Of a stretch of DNA of 64,000 nucleotides, positions 13,001 through 25,655 are shown piece after piece. The notes beneath the pieces are model-generated. The model ran no database searches and had not been told where the DNA came from. It saw only the letters and a program-made list of their open reading frames with translations. Each line of letters begins with the position of its first letter. Within the stretch, counting starts at the first letter, position 1. Source of the DNA: Agrypnia vestita (lineage: Eukaryota; Arthropoda; Insecta; Trichoptera; Phryganeidae); assembly GCA_016648135.1 (NCBI GenBank), contig JADDOH010002112.1, positions 1 to 64,000 of the forward strand. Direction: 5' to 3'. Both the position numbers and the translations under genes were made by a program.

Positions 13001-16000
13001 TTATTTGAAGAATGTATTCAATATTATTTATTCAGCTGATAGCTCATCAATATTGTAAATGTCTAAAATCTATCTTCAAAAATATACAAATAAGAAACTA
13101 GTTATCTATACTAATAAACAAAGAGGTAAAGGTTGTGAGTTTGTAAGTTTGCATGAGGTAATCTCCGAAACTACTTAACCGATTTCTAAAATTCTTTTAC
13201 CAATATTTAGAATGGACTTTCAGGGTGGACACAGGCAAAAGGTCAGTGACGACATACATATATCTATATGTAAAGGTTAATACACAGATTGACATAAATA
13301 CATCATAAATCTAAGTGTGCGAAGCGTGCAGGTAAGCTAGTCATTAATAAAATTAACTAATACTAAAAATATGGGGATATTCTATATTAAAGTCACAAAC
13401 CATTATTACATGTACCTACTTATACATCAATACAGAATCAATACTATTTTAATATTATCAAACTTCTAAATGTTCAAAAGGGACTAAAAAAAATACATTT
13501 TCTTCTCTGCATTATATCATTCTAAACAATTAGATTTTTTCAATCCATCATATTTCAATATAAGTAAGTACCTAGCTATTATATATATTTCTTAAAATAT
13601 ATATTTGACATTACAAACTGAGAACATGTGATCAAAATAGCAACTTTATGGAAAACCCCAATGGTTGTAACGGTTCTACTTCGCGAATAAATAATTACGT
13701 AATTATTTATTTAATTAATTATAAAGAAATTAATCGTAATAAAAGGAAATATTACAAAAAAACAATTTAATTAAGAACCTCCGTAAGAATATTCAATGTC
13801 AAAGATTTAAATTTCCCGCGATGGCCGTTAGATGTCGCCGGGAGCACGCTTCGCTCCGCGTGATTGCGTAGTAGTGTTGTACAATAAAAACTCGGGTGTA
13901 TTGACTCGGTCCGTGACGTCACAGACGAGTCACTAACACAGGGAAGCAGCCTACACGCCCGCCCTACTGAGTACACCAACACCGAGACGAACCACTACAG
14001 GCAGACGCGATGGAATTCGATGCGATCACGCACGTCTAGCGGCACGCACACACAAGTAAACGAGAGGAAATTGTGACGCATGCGCGTATAGCCCCACACG
14101 CACACGCGTGTACCAAAGAAAGAAGAGTTGTGCTATAATTAATCGTCATTTTAGTTTAAAATTAATACATTTTGACATAAATTCAAACATGAGCATTATA
14201 ATTAATAGTCAATGCATAAAGTCTTTAAAAAAAATCTTACGCTGAATTCTAAATAGAATCAGCAATATATTTATAATTTTGGCACCTAACCTAGCACTCA
14301 AAATACATTTTCGCACATTACCGGTTACGTCATCTGCTGCACGCATAGACTTTTTCACTTTCGTTTTCAAGGACCCAACCCACCCAGCCAGAAGAAAAAT
14401 AGAATATTCATTGGCTTTATTGTTTTAAGAAAAATATATTATCACCCATTGACGTATTATAAAATAGACACGTTATTCCCATACTATAGCCGGCTTCCAT
14501 ATGTAGCAAATATTGAATTCAAAGCGAGAACAAATCACATAATAAGTAATCGCGTAAAAATCAGGTAATTTGAAGTCACGGTGACTAAAATAACATACTC
14601 ATTCTTAATAGTGTACGATACTCTTGTTTCTTTTTCCCGGGAACTTTTTTTCGGCGTAATTTTCGTAGTCAGCGTTTTGTTTCGGTAGGTACGTTCGGTA
14701 ACGAATGCAAGTAAGGCAATTACCTTATTTTTGACTTGTCACGATTTCACGCTTGTAACATATCTACAGTTTATTATATCATTGTTATCACCTACGTATG
14801 AGCGGTAACTCGGATATTATTAAATAATATAACGTGACATAAGCACTAAGACATTTTGTTGTTTAGGAAAAAAAATAAAGATTTCCCATCTACATCAAAG
14901 TTTGAGTGTTTATTTGTTTATTGAGAGCACCTCTGATATACATAGTCTGATACGTTTGGGATAGAGGACGGCTCGAGTCACAATCATAATAATAGCATAC
15001 GTCACGGCGGCTGGTGAGACGTTGTAGGCCATCCGGTACCCACGTGATCCGCCAAGGCCCGTGACGTCACGGCGACCTTTTACTTGTGCTGGGCGTGAAG
15101 TACCTACTCGCGAAAGAGAGCGCTAGTGATGTGAGCGTGTCACGGCTACAGCGACGTCGCGTCCGCTATTGCACCCTGCCGTGACGATGAAAACCGGTTC
15201 CGTGTTTTTTTGGTCGGTATGAAACATGGGTGCCCCGGTCCGTGAAGAGAATGAGGTATGAATGATTACTTTTTAGCAAGGCACGTAATCATGTTTTTAA
15301 GAGAACGAACACAATCTAACCCACAAAATTACAGCAAACAATGCAAAAACAAGCTATTTTCGTAAATTGGCGACATTAACGTTTTCATAGTGAGGTCACT
15401 GGTTTTCCAACAAGGACAATATATCTTAATTAAAATGCGTTTGAACATAATAAGTGGCTTCATTAATTCTAAAAAAATGTGAATAAAGAAATCAATCAAA
15501 TCAGAACTGGGGGTCAAAAAAATGCTTAAACATTTAATAAATATAATATTGACACGTTAATAAATTTCTAAAACGCAATAATTTAACACACAACATGTTC
15601 TGCTGTACCAGTATTCAGTATTTATAATTTTACTAAGTCTAATAATCTTTTATAAAATGAAATAACACATGAAATACTTGCCACATTAATATTGTATACT
15701 TTCAAACTAATATAACAGGCTAGTGCTACGAAAACTCGGTGTAGTGATTTATCATGTGTTGTAGGAGGCCGTCGTAAAAATGAATTATTTCCAACAATTC
15801 GAGAATTTTATTTTATTTTTGGGTATTTTTAAAGTAATAATGATGATCAGAAAAATGAGCGAGGTTTTATACACTGTTTAGTTTATATTTATCAAGTGTT
15901 TTCCTATTATGCTGTCTCTATTTTTTTATGTTACGTAGGGATATGAGCGCGCGCAGTTTCTAAGCTGAAATAGGAACATACCAACAATCCTATCACGATG

Positions 16001-19000
16001 TAGGCAAGTAATTTAATAATTTTATTTTTAGTTTAGTAGTGATATGTTGCGAAGACTCGTTTGTCAGATTAGCCAAACAAAAAACATGTGAACAAATATA
16101 GAACAGCGTTTACTACAAAGTATATCTATAGTATTTATATTTATACTCTACTAGTGTTTTCTCGTGCGGGGAAAATTAATGAGAACACGTGATGGACCTC
16201 GGGATGGCCCAGCTTTTGTATATTTTAAAAATTAGAATTAGCTAGGAAGAATAGATCTTTAAATATAGAGACAAAATAATATACATATTTCGAGTGTCAG
16301 ATTTACGGACAAATCATTTTATACAGAAAAGATTTTCGTACAAATGATTAATAATTCTAATAAATTCTACCTGCAAACCAATTATACGTCTTTTTTGCAA
16401 ATGGTTCGGTGTTTGGGTGATATATTCTAATCTAAATATGTACATAATTTACATGTGTGCCACAAATGAGACAGGTAGTTGCCAAAAAAAAATTAAATAT
16501 GGTTAGAATATGTTTCACAGGAATATATTGGACATTAATTTAAAGTATCTTTTGTGTTCTCTCTTAGGACAGTAGCAATAGCTAAGCAAAAATAAGTTTT
16601 TTTGGGTTTTCCACCAATCAATTAATACCGATCAAACAACTGGTTCTTAATCTCAATTGAATTCTTCCAAAGCCTATGACAGTTAAAATGGATAAGTACA
16701 TGCAGGTAGGTACTAATAATACGCATAACAAATAACCAACGCGCCTACTTATTTTGTAAATATTATTTTCCTCCGTGAATTATTTTACAAACAATAAACA
16801 TTTAAGTCAATTATTATATAAATACACACTACTGACGAAATGCACCATAAACGTGATAAATTATTCCGTGACCGCTGCCCGAGCCAATTCAAGCCTACCA
16901 TAACGGACTTCGTATACAGACGCCGGCTTTATATCGATTAGACCTCCCATCCCTAGGTCGGCACTTCGCAGGAATGCAATTTTTAGCAAAATGCGGTGGC
17001 GACCATCCCCCCCGGCCTCCCCAGGTTGTTGCAACACCGGCAAAACGTCGTCGTGAAGCTGCGTTGCCAAATCTACAACAGACGACAGGATAGGCAACTG
17101 TGCGGAAACCGCCGCGTTTTAGATTTCAAACAGGAACATTATGTACGTGTAAAAAAGATTCATGAAATTTATATTTTTCATGCCATTTTTATTTAGGATG
17201 ACATAATACCGGGATAAAAATACCGGACACGTACAAACCGCGATAAATGAAAAGGCGCGACAAATCACCAATGCGGCGTGGAATGTTTATAATGTGTATA
17301 TTATATTATAGCCATTGTTATGCACCGCAAAACTGAGTCAGTACGCTCGGTATGTAGGTAGCTACCTATTGTACCTATGTTTGAGTATATGCAGCGGATT
17401 GATAAGGTTATTATTGCGTCGTGCAAGAAGTCTTATCGAGTTATTCACACGCGATATGCATGTAAATAAAATATAATCGCATCCTGCGGTTACCTAGTCT
17501 GCCGAGGGCGAAGAGGTGGAATGAATGAACACATATCGATAGGTACCTACATATCTAGCATGTATTATCTGGTATATATAATATACACACTTCAAATTAT
17601 GTTTATTCTTATAGCTGCTTAAACTTTGATAAGAGGACGTCGCAGACACTCGCAGATAACGAGGTCCATTACACACTTGATAAGAACCAGTATCACGACA
17701 AAAAATATATCTATAAATGGGTGCAGACGCCCCCACACCTCGATAGGAAAGTGTCACCAGTTAAAATGTTGGCTAAGAAAAATGGAGTCGCATTAAAAAC
17801 AAATATCTAAAGAAAAACTGCACCATCACATTGTTTACATTTTTATGACATCTACCGTTACCGTGTGACGTGAATTCCCTGGCAGACGTGAGGCAGACGG
17901 GGACAATGCCTATCAAACGGAAAAATACATTCGGGACGCCACTACCTACCCCGGATGCACATGCCAATGAGCGCGCGGCAACGAGGGTTGCCACCACAAA
18001 AAAAATACGCTTTGTATAGATTTTTTACTGTCAACATGAAAATAAATACAAATAACTAGCACATAATTTATGTTTAGAGCGGCACTTCAGTTTATAATGA
18101 TTTGCACTAATATATGAACATAAAATTGTAATATTATTTCAGCAGTGATTAGATTTTCAGAGTTACTATTTAAGCCCCGTTATTCATACTAGCTAAAATG
18201 TTAGCGACCGACTGTCAAAGAAAAAAACGCCGGTGGACTTGTAAAATCAATAATTAGCGGTTTAAGCTACAGTGCCTTAAACGAAGGAATTGAATGAATG
18301 CATATTTTACCTACCATTTTACAAAAATGCGAAAACTTTATACGAAGAAATACCGAATGAGTAAGTTGGTAGATGCTGTGGCCCTACACTGAATAAAAAC
18401 TCTCCAAAATATATTACACTACTAAAAATTATTTGTGCATGTGAAATATAACTAGGTAAAGAATCTAGGTAGGTAAATTCTAAATCTAGGTAGATTCGAG
18501 ATTGCTTTCATTTGCAAAAAATAATGTATAGCTTGTGTCGATCGACAAAATCAACAATTATTTAAAATTCCACACTACCTAGGCTATTAGTTTAAATTAA
18601 AATGTGAAAATATGTAAGTTCTATGAGCATAAGACCAAACTATGGACGTCGATGATTTTAAGTAGTTACCATCTCTTTTCAGACTAAATTGTTTTTTTCT
18701 AATAAATAGCAATAATAATAAGCGAAACAGGAAAGCACTGTTCAGGAGTTTTTTTCAAAACCACCGCCTTTACATAATCTCTATTGTAACAAACTAGAAA
18801 TTTCAATGCCTATGACAATATTTCAACTATAATCGGTCTAAATGTAATAAATTCAATCTAAATATTGATATTATTTATAACAAATAGTACGCTAATAATC
18901 ACAAAAAGAACTCCATAAAATATTTATAAAACCGATAATTAAGAAACATTTCATTTGGAATAACATAAAGGAAATAGAATTAAATACATAAATATATAGA

Positions 19001-20916
19001 TTTAAATACGAACGTCGCCTGCATACCTACCTACTTCATTTCATATTGGACATAATATGTTATGTATTATAAAAAATAAATGGTTCTTTATTTATTTTCG
19101 CAAAGAGGTTTATTTTAAATATTGACCAAACACTCCCATGAAAACCAATAAAGGCGTCAGGTCTCGCGGAAGAAAATTATATAAATTTTTAAATAAAATC
19201 GACTATTCTGAAATATGTTATAAAATTTAAGTTTTAAAAAAATGAAAAAAAGACGACATGTACCTTGTAAACGCCACTATTTTAAAATTAAAAATAAATC
19301 ACGGACAGCGAACGAGGCTTGTGAAATATTCAAAGAGATCTTTTGGTTAACCGATTTAGAACGGTCGAGACCTTATTTTACGACTAGGGTCTAAAAGAAA
19401 TTCGTTGAGAACCCTAAAATAACGGTTAATAGTATTTCGCCTAAATCTACATCATAAAACTGTTTCAAATTTTGAAAATGAAAGCAACCGTTTCGAAAGT
19501 TTATGACGTGCAATTTAGGGAAATGTTCTACCTAGCCCGAATATTTACGATTCTCGGGGATAATTATTGTATTGTTTACAAGCAGTAAAATAATACAATT
19601 TCGATTTACCGGAAAAACGTAGGAAGGTGACAGTGAAAGTGTATTTCTCTACGCAGTACCTACCGACTTAAACTTTTATTTTAATGTTTCATGCATAAAT
19701 TTTACGCAAACTAGGTAGGCTATTCATTTTATCTGTAAATTAATAATCGCATCACGTGTTCTAAAAAGAGTTTCGTAGTAATGTGGCTGGCAGAAAACGC
19801 GGCTCTCATACGATGCAGCTCGAACCACATAGCGAACCCGACGCAGTATCGATCGGAAATTTAGTTGCGGAAGGAATGAGGGAAAACTTCAAACTCAGCT
19901 GGGTGGCAGCGCGCCCGCACCGGGCACCCGAGCGACTCGCGACTGTCCATTTCAAGTTCTTCCAATTTAGATAGTTAAAGATTCAGTGCCTTCTTAACTC
20001 GGGGTGGATTGAGGTTAACAGTAAAAAATGAGAAAACACAATCTTTGCTATATTTCTCGGGAAAGGTATTTTCAAATATAAAAAAAAAATGCAGAATAAA
20101 ATATTTTTCACTAAATCACTATTTTTTTTTACCGTTTTACTCGTGAGCAGCGACATCCCGCGCTGATGGGAGTACTGACATTACTACTTGTTTCAAATCT
20201 CACCGCCTGACCTAACAACCTAAAGCAACTAACTGATCTTAAACTTATGACCGTAAATTTTTGCTTTCTAAAACGACTGCTCTAAAGTAATGAGGGTGGT
20301 AATGAAGACAAAAAGAAAGGGACTCACCGTTAGGTTTGAAGCCCGTGGCCGTGTCGAAGGAGGAGGTGCGGATGGGATGCTTCTCCTGCTTGAAGGCGCG
20401 CTCCTGCGCGAAGGGGGCCGCCAGGGACACAGCGGGCAGAGACTCTCCGCGCGTGAGCGGGGGCCGCGGGTGCTCCTCGGCCAGGCGCTTGGCGCCCTGC
20501 TCGTGGTGCTCGTCCTCCTCGGGCGCGCCGCGCTTGAGCCCCAGCGGCACGGGCGGCCGGTGGTGCAGCGGGTGCGCGCGCGCGCCGGCGTACTCGGCCA
20601 GCAGGCCGGAGCGCGCGTGGTGCAGCGGCAGGCCCAGCTGGTGGTGCGCGCCCGGCGGCTGCGCGCCGTTCTGGTGGCCCTCGAGGCGGTGGCCCTTGGC
20701 GGCGTGCGCGCCCGCGCGGCCCTCCTGGAAGCCGTGCGCGCGCTTCATCTGCCGCGCGCCGTCCAGCACCACCTCGATGCGGTCGGCGCCCTCGTAGTTC
20801 ACGCAGCCGCGGCACACAGCCTCCGAGAAGTCGTGAAGCATGGCCCAGGGCATGCGGGGCAGGTCGCACAGGTAGCAGTGCTGCCGCTTGGCCTGCTGGA
20901 TCTGCATCACCGACAT
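6881..20916 (-). CDS. pits: IRF2BP1/2/IRF2BPL homologue (transcriptional corepressor / RING protein), four coding exons
   Basis: The CDS is 20916-20328, 11042-10809, 8458-8139 and 7006-6881 on the minus strand: 1269 nt, 422 aa. All junctions have GT/AG sites and compatible phases (1, 1, 0). Residues 14-38 form the family C4 zinc finger (C14, C17, C35, C38 around the conserved [11 protein letters not shown]). A long basic, Ala/Pro/Gly/Ser-rich linker follows. The C-terminal RING-type module starts at C342 and C345 (LKCTLC), continues with C357, H362/H363, C366 and C369, and ends with C384 and C390 in the last exon. The family acts in the nucleus as IRF2-binding corepressor; Drosophila Pits is linked to Tramtrack69/Sin3A and Wnt antagonism, and the mammalian RING is reported as an E3 domain. 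It is shorter than mammalian paralogues (about 570-800 aa) because the linker is short. Both terminal domains look intact. Confidence 0.93.
8139..8458 (-). CDS. pits: IRF2BP exon 3 (linker and first part of RING)
   Basis: This exon encodes residues 275-381, from EHFPTSG to RQAGTE. The first six RING ligands are here (C342, C345, C357, H362/H363, C366, C369). The acceptor is TTTCAG and the donor GTGAGT at 8138, phase 0. A Pro/Ala/Gly-rich tract precedes the RING. Confidence 0.93.
8838..8982. mobile_element. Family A MITE in IRF2BP intron 2
   Basis: A full-length hairpin of 145 bp, ends GGCCCGGTTG/CAACCGGCCC, flanked by TTA on both sides. Near-identical arms suggest a young insertion. Confidence 0.75.
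9000..10520. other. IRF2BP intron 2, no further gene
   Basis: AT-rich intronic DNA. A roughly 200-bp block at 10,155-10,410 matches, in inverse orientation, sequence at about 8555-8780 and 8985-9010 (TTACTTCTAAAGGAACGATAT versus ATCGTCCCTTTAAAG-type ends). This suggests a foldback repeat of unknown family with the family A MITE inserted in one copy. Confidence 0.4.
10529..10690. repeat. Inverted-pair hammerhead relic (Penelope-type tail)
   Basis: The left arm GTGACCTCTCTGGCTGACG and right arm GGAGAGGTCAC are inverted. On the minus strand the left arm reads CTGGTGA, T, GGA...TCC, GAAA, CGT, C: a hammerhead layout with A6 changed to G and only three clear helix II pairs. The plus-strand copy has lost the GAAAC half. 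The distal part (CACGGCAGAATATCCCAGAA) recurs at 45,780-45,845. Confidence 0.45.
10809..11042 (-). CDS. pits: IRF2BP exon 2 (Ser/Pro-rich linker)
   Basis: This exon encodes about 78 residues beginning [18 protein letters not shown]. The acceptor is TTTTCAG and the donor G|GTAAAT; phase 1 at both ends matches the neighbouring exons. It is low-complexity Ser/Pro/Gly/Ala sequence with no domain, so it could be skipped in frame (234 nt). Confidence 0.88.
12345..12490. mobile_element. Diverged family A MITE in IRF2BP intron 1
   Basis: Contains the family core (TTTTCCACCAATCATACAA, CGTTTTCGTAAAAATCTATG) and degenerate ends GGGGCGATTG/AACCGGTCC. Confidence 0.6.
13110..13341 (+). mobile_element. Non-autonomous Helitron-like element
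   Basis: Begins TCTATACTAATAAA and ends AGTGTGCGAAGCGTGCAGG then TAAGCTAGT. These match lepidopteran Helitron termini (5' TC, GC-rich 3' hairpin, CTAG). It lies in IRF2BP intron 1 and has no coding capacity. Confidence 0.6.
13345..20240. other. IRF2BP intron 1, bulk
   Basis: AT-rich intronic DNA without a supported exon. Notable spots are GC-rich islets at 13,800-14,110 and 14,990-15,200, each with a TGACGTCA octamer (13,914 and 15,062), and a GC-rich block at 16,861-17,100 carrying a 78-codon minus-strand frame of unknown origin. An islet at 17,870-17,990 and many TAGGTACCTA words are also present. Confidence 0.45.
20328..20916 (-). CDS. pits: IRF2BP exon 1 (C4 zinc finger and linker)
   Basis: This exon encodes residues 1-196 plus the first base of codon 197. 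The start ATG gives [20 protein letters not shown], the canonical family N-terminus, so the start is secure. The donor is G|GTGAGT at 20327 (phase 1). The exon is very GC-rich against an AT-rich background, which produces long spurious open frames on both strands. Confidence 0.93.
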
Positions 20917-21180
20917 GGTGGATATCGTCTTTGTGTCACTTTGTTAAACTTCCTCGGTCAACACTCACTGGCTACATATTACACCCGGACAAAACTCGTC
21001 ACTTCGAACCTCGGCGCGTACAAGGGCGGAAGCGCACTCACTCGACGAAGTTTCCCGAATGACTGAGAAGGCGGCCGCGGGGAGTCGGTCGGCCCGGCGA
21101 GTGGGGGCGCTCGGGCGGCCATTATTGATCGCGTGACGTCAGCCGACTGCGGCGCGCATGTGCCGCGACCGAACGGTGCA
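20917..21180 (-). promoter_or_regulatory. CpG-rich promoter and 5' UTR region of the IRF2BP gene
   Basis: GC-rich, CpG-dense DNA directly upstream of the start codon. It contains a perfect CRE/ATF palindrome TGACGTCA at 21,134-21,141. Transcription start is not determined; no TATA box is obvious. Confidence 0.5.
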
Positions 21181-22540
21181 GTCTTGCTGGAACGTCAATG
21201 AAAATATTACACTTTCCTGCAATTATTTATAACATTATTTAGGTCGTAATTTATTATAGAATAGGATGGTACTGTAGATAATGTGTAGTTTTAAACTTTT
21301 TTAAATATCACGTAAAATGTTCGGACGGTTTTTACCCTTCCAATTCATGTAATAAAATATGTAATACACTTACGATGTTTAAAATAATAGGTATTTAGTA
21401 AAAGTGTCAAAGCTACAGAGCTGATGCACTTTTAAGAGTAGAATAGGCGGTCTAGCCGCATCTAGAGTACCTACTTCTCTACTACCTAACTACTCAGATT
21501 ATCGTAGACTCGAAGGAATTGGAAAAAATGGAATTATTTATTATTGAGATCCAGTATAACCATTACGGTGCATGTTCACGGAGGAGAATATTTTATTTAC
21601 TTACTGTTGCTGTGTGCCGATTACGTTCAACGTTCATCGTGAATAAGTCTTACAAAAAAAAACAAAAAAGTTTGTACTGTGGATTTTTATAACTACGAAT
21701 AGTACACTCTTAATTTATTATTTCTTACCATCCTAATAACTATACTGTTAAGATACTAGCCTAAAAAATAAATGACAACTAACTAACCATTACGCCGCTT
21801 CCGCGGGAGTAGGTAGAGAGTATAGAATACGACACCTTTCTATCTTGGCTGATCACTTTTGCCTCCTCCATTTACACATAACTTATCATGCATCGGTTAT
21901 TGAAGCTTTTAACAGGGCCATCATTCAATATTTGACTTATCTGGTTTAACCAGGTCCAACTGTATTAACTTGGGTTATAGTTGGCGACGACAGTTTAAAC
22001 TGTGAATCTCGCTTAAGCCGGTGGACGTGCGACATTGTAGTGTCGAAATGTACAATGCCACATTTTCTGACAACCAACTGATTGTACAGCATATCCTTAA
22101 CAGGTAAAGTAATTTATTTAGACCTCGAAGTATACTTTCTTATCGGAAGAAATTAATTTTACCGCAACTCTACATGAATTTCGCTGTTAGTCACTGTCGA
22201 CAGCAAATTGTTTTCTCATATACAGGTTCTGATAACTTTACGTTTATATGCCACAGGATTTATGAAAAGGTGGATAGGTGATGTATCTAGAGTACTGCTT
22301 CTTGGATTGTGGGAAGGGTTAGCCGTTACCGACACTAAAATGTCGGAAAATGGAATGAAAACGAATTTAATGACAGGTGTCAAAAATCGCGCATAATGCG
22401 CAAGCGCAAGTTTCGTAGTTTAATCTGTCTTCGCCAATTATATTCCAAGTTGACACCACCGATCAATTTTGCCCATACCAAGAGAAAAGATGCTTACAGA
22501 TCAAAAACAATATATTTAAATTATTTAAATGCGTTTATGA
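21181..22540. other. Intergenic AT-rich DNA
   Basis: No gene or repeat boundary that I can support. Short open frames at 22,208-22,683 lack recognisable features. Confidence 0.4.
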
Positions 22541-22960
22541 CGCACGTTAAAAGTGAGCCGTCGGGTAGCGTGGCGGCAAGCGGCGAGCGGCGCAACGTCA
22601 CAGCACGTCAGGCGGCGGCACGTATAGTGGAATGCTCGGCCCTGCGCGCGCACCTCTCCCCCGCCGCCCAGACCGATCCATAGCTCCTCCCGCGCCGCCC
22701 GGAATGGAACAATCCGCCTAAATTTTACCGTTAATGTTACTTGGCCCGAATACCCGCGCGCCAGTGTGCGTGAGCGGCGGAGTGGCGGTGGCTCCTACTC
22801 TCCCATACACGCGTCATTATACGTAGTATACGAGCGTTACCACATTTGAGTTGTTTACAAAAACTGGAGACGCCGCGGATGGCCGCCGAGGCGAGTCCAA
22901 TAAATGGGTAGGTCCGCGCTGTCACCGGCCGCGAGGCGGCGGCGGCGCTTGCATGAAGCT
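22540..22960. promoter_or_regulatory. Second CpG-rich island upstream of IRF2BP
   Basis: About 400 bp with dense CG dinucleotides and GCGGCGG-type runs, 1.6 kb beyond the IRF2BP promoter and surrounded by AT-rich DNA. It could be a distal promoter or 5' UTR exon of IRF2BP, an enhancer, or the start of a divergent transcript. No coding sequence is recognised. Confidence 0.35.
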
Positions 22961-23741
22961 TTTATCGCGATAAAAATAACGTGGCAGCGCACGTACCAAA
23001 ATATAAACACGACTCATAAAACAATTGCACATTATTTATAAACCTTTCTATTCCGGCGGCGGATGTGGAACGGCTGCGATCGCTTTTCTTTTTTTGTATT
23101 CAATTAACAGCGTTCTGGTACCTACCTAGGTAGCGACGTGTCGCTTATGCAATTGGTTGATGGTATAAATTATGAGGAAAGTGGACGCGTCGACGCTGAT
23201 GCTCTTGCGGTAATGAGAGGAAACACATTTCTGCATAGGTACTCTGTAGTAACCTACATTGCATCTTTATGTAGCGTCGCTGGTCGCGATTCATTGAGGT
23301 ATTGTAATTTTGGATTGATGGCTATGACCTAGGTCACTAGAAGTTATAATGACATTTAATTGTGCGCATTTAACGGCGTATTTTTCATAAAGAAGGAACG
23401 ATTATCGATATTTTGTTTTTGCACAGTTAGGTAGGTTTGGTATGCATAATGATAACTGTCCATGCAAAGAAATGCAAATATATTTTTTTCTTTCTAAAAA
23501 AATAGTTTTAAGTCGTTTATCTCAATCTCATCAATTGTATAGTGGCGGTTTTGTTTATATATCCCTCAATTAGTGGATCCAATCAGGAACTGAAATTGCA
23601 ATCTCTAAATTTTGGGATGCTGTGGGGAATTTGATGAAACCGGTATTTTAAAATGCTCCCGTGTTTACTAATGATACACGTATAAAAAGGCCAGGAAGGA
23701 CGAATACAATTTATATAAAATATCTAGGTATATGTATAAGG

Positions 23742-24357
23742 GACGGTTGCTTCAACTTGGTTTATAGTAATAGTTCATTTAAAGCTTGTATTTTGACGAA
23801 AACGGGTTAATTGATTGATGGAAAACGCAACAATTTAAACCTTTAACACTCCCGTTCCTGAACGGGGTACAACTTGACCACAAAAATCTCATTTTTTAAA
23901 ACTATTTAATAATTATTAACGATATTGAGCTGCTATTCTTTGTAATCCATAAATATTCCAAAGAATACAACACCCAAAGAAAAGAAAATGATATTGTGTA
24001 GTAAGACAGTCAAAAGTAGAAAAAATATGTTCTTCCATGGACAATCGGGTAATATTCTATACGATATGGTTACGTCATTCTGCTTGCACAGCTTCCGTCG
24101 GTCGGACGCTTGTGAGTGATGAGACGTCAAAATACTGCGGTTTCCTATGAAATAACGACAAATTTAGTACAATCTTGTTCGCATTGTATAAGAAATGTAA
24201 TTAAAAATATTATATAACAATTTAAAACCATTATACATCATTATAACGCAAATTTGACTGGGGTCACTTTGTACCACGACCCTATTTTCGATTTTCTGGT
24301 AGGTACACGAAGGTTAAACGAACTATTACCATAAACCACGTTGAAGCAACCGGCCCC
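23742..24357. mobile_element. Family A MITE split by a TTAA-flanked insertion
   Basis: The outer arms (GGGACGGTTGCTTCAAC ... GTTGAAGCAACCGGCCCC) are a diverged family A MITE. Between about 23,838 and 24,312 lies an unrelated insert with CCTTTAACACTCCCGTTCC at one side and GGTACACGAAGG at the other, flanked by TTAA. That suggests a piggyBac-type non-autonomous element; this assignment is inference. Confidence 0.5.
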
Positions 24358-24703
24358 AAGTCTGGGATATTTGTGCAAAAAATAACGTAAATACGACAAA
24401 AAAGACAAATAGTATTTAGAAAGTGTTACAATTTTATTATTAATAATAATGCAATTTGAGTTCCAGTTTGGAACTCAAATTTGGCTTTATTACTCGGCTT
24501 TATTTCGGTAGGTACCTAGGTACCTACCTACCCCCAAATTAAACCGGAAAGCATTAACATGTCAAACCAATCCCAGTCCAAGTTACCGTCTTCCCGAATC
24601 CCGAAATTCTGACACAATTTACCGGATTACCAGTATGTTGTATAATATATCAATAATTATAATTAATGTTATGGATAAATACTGTAAGAATTCCAAATAA
24701 CAA

Positions 24704-24984
24704 AATATCGTCGCTATATCGTCGTATATATAATTAATCCTATGTGCCGTTTTAGTACATTCTGAGATAAACGAATGAAACTGATTTAAAAAATAATTGC
24801 ACAGACTAGATTTATAAAAAATATTTTAAATAATTACCAGGCAGACTTTCCAGACGAACGGCAATGTTTTATTTAGTACATCTCCATTATTTATATGAAA
24901 AATTGACAAATTGATTCATTCATCTTAGAATGTACTAAACGGCACATTGGCTTTATTATATGTATATACAGCGACGATATATTG
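24704..24984. mobile_element. MITE with long inverted arms
   Basis: Arms ATCGTCGCTATATCG ... GTGCCGTTTTAGTACATTCT and the inverse (AGAATGTACTAAACGGCAC ... GCGACGATAT) enclose AT-rich sequence. No transposase is present. Confidence 0.55.
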
Positions 24985-25289
24985 TATGTTAAATGTAAAT
25001 AGGTACTAAAAAATAATTAACTAAGTACTTAAAAATATTGTATGTAAAAATAATATTATGCATATGTAGTTATGTAGGAATATAATCTCTAATAATAATA
25101 ATTTCGAATGTCCACCCGTAACCGTAACTAAAGGAAATTTTTTTAGAGGGGTAGGAACTTTAAATTGAAATAACACACATAAAAATGATTTTTATATCTA
25201 TATAATTGGCTTTATTTGACAGATAATTTTATGGCATTAATATTTGAATATGATTTCGGGCATGTGGCCATCGTGGCTGGCGCGCATAG

Positions 25290-25650
25290 GTCTTTTCATA
25301 TAAGCTTGCAATTGAGTTAGTGTGGGTACCATAGGCACCATTTCTCTCTCCATTTTTACCCCATCCCCTGTTATATTTTCTGTACAAATCTACTCCGTTT
25401 GACCGATTTGACCCAAATTTTGAATACTTATTCCTTAAAATCCGGCACTTAACACAGACGACATTTCTCCTTCCACTTCACTCCTCCATACAAATCTGTA
25501 CCGTTCGACCGATTGGATTCAAATTTTGTATACTTATTCTTTGGGACCCGCTGGGTAACATAGGCTAACTTTTCCCCTCCCCTCTTACCCCATCTCCTCA
25601 CCTTGATATTTTTCCTGTACACTGTTTGACCGATCTGATCCAAATTGTAC
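25290..25650. repeat. Degenerate tandem repeat, three units
   Basis: The phrase TGTACAAATCTACTCCGTT, GACCGATT..., CAAATTTTG, TACTTATTC recurs at about 25,380, 25,490 and 25,612 with roughly 115-bp spacing. It abuts the palindrome that follows and may be its parent element. Confidence 0.5.
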
Positions 25651-25655
25651 AGGTC

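Noticed and set aside
20290..21066. 258-codon plus-strand open frame opposite IRF2BP exon 1
   Set aside because: It is an antisense shadow of a GC-rich exon; the minus strand encodes the conserved zinc finger with correct splice sites.
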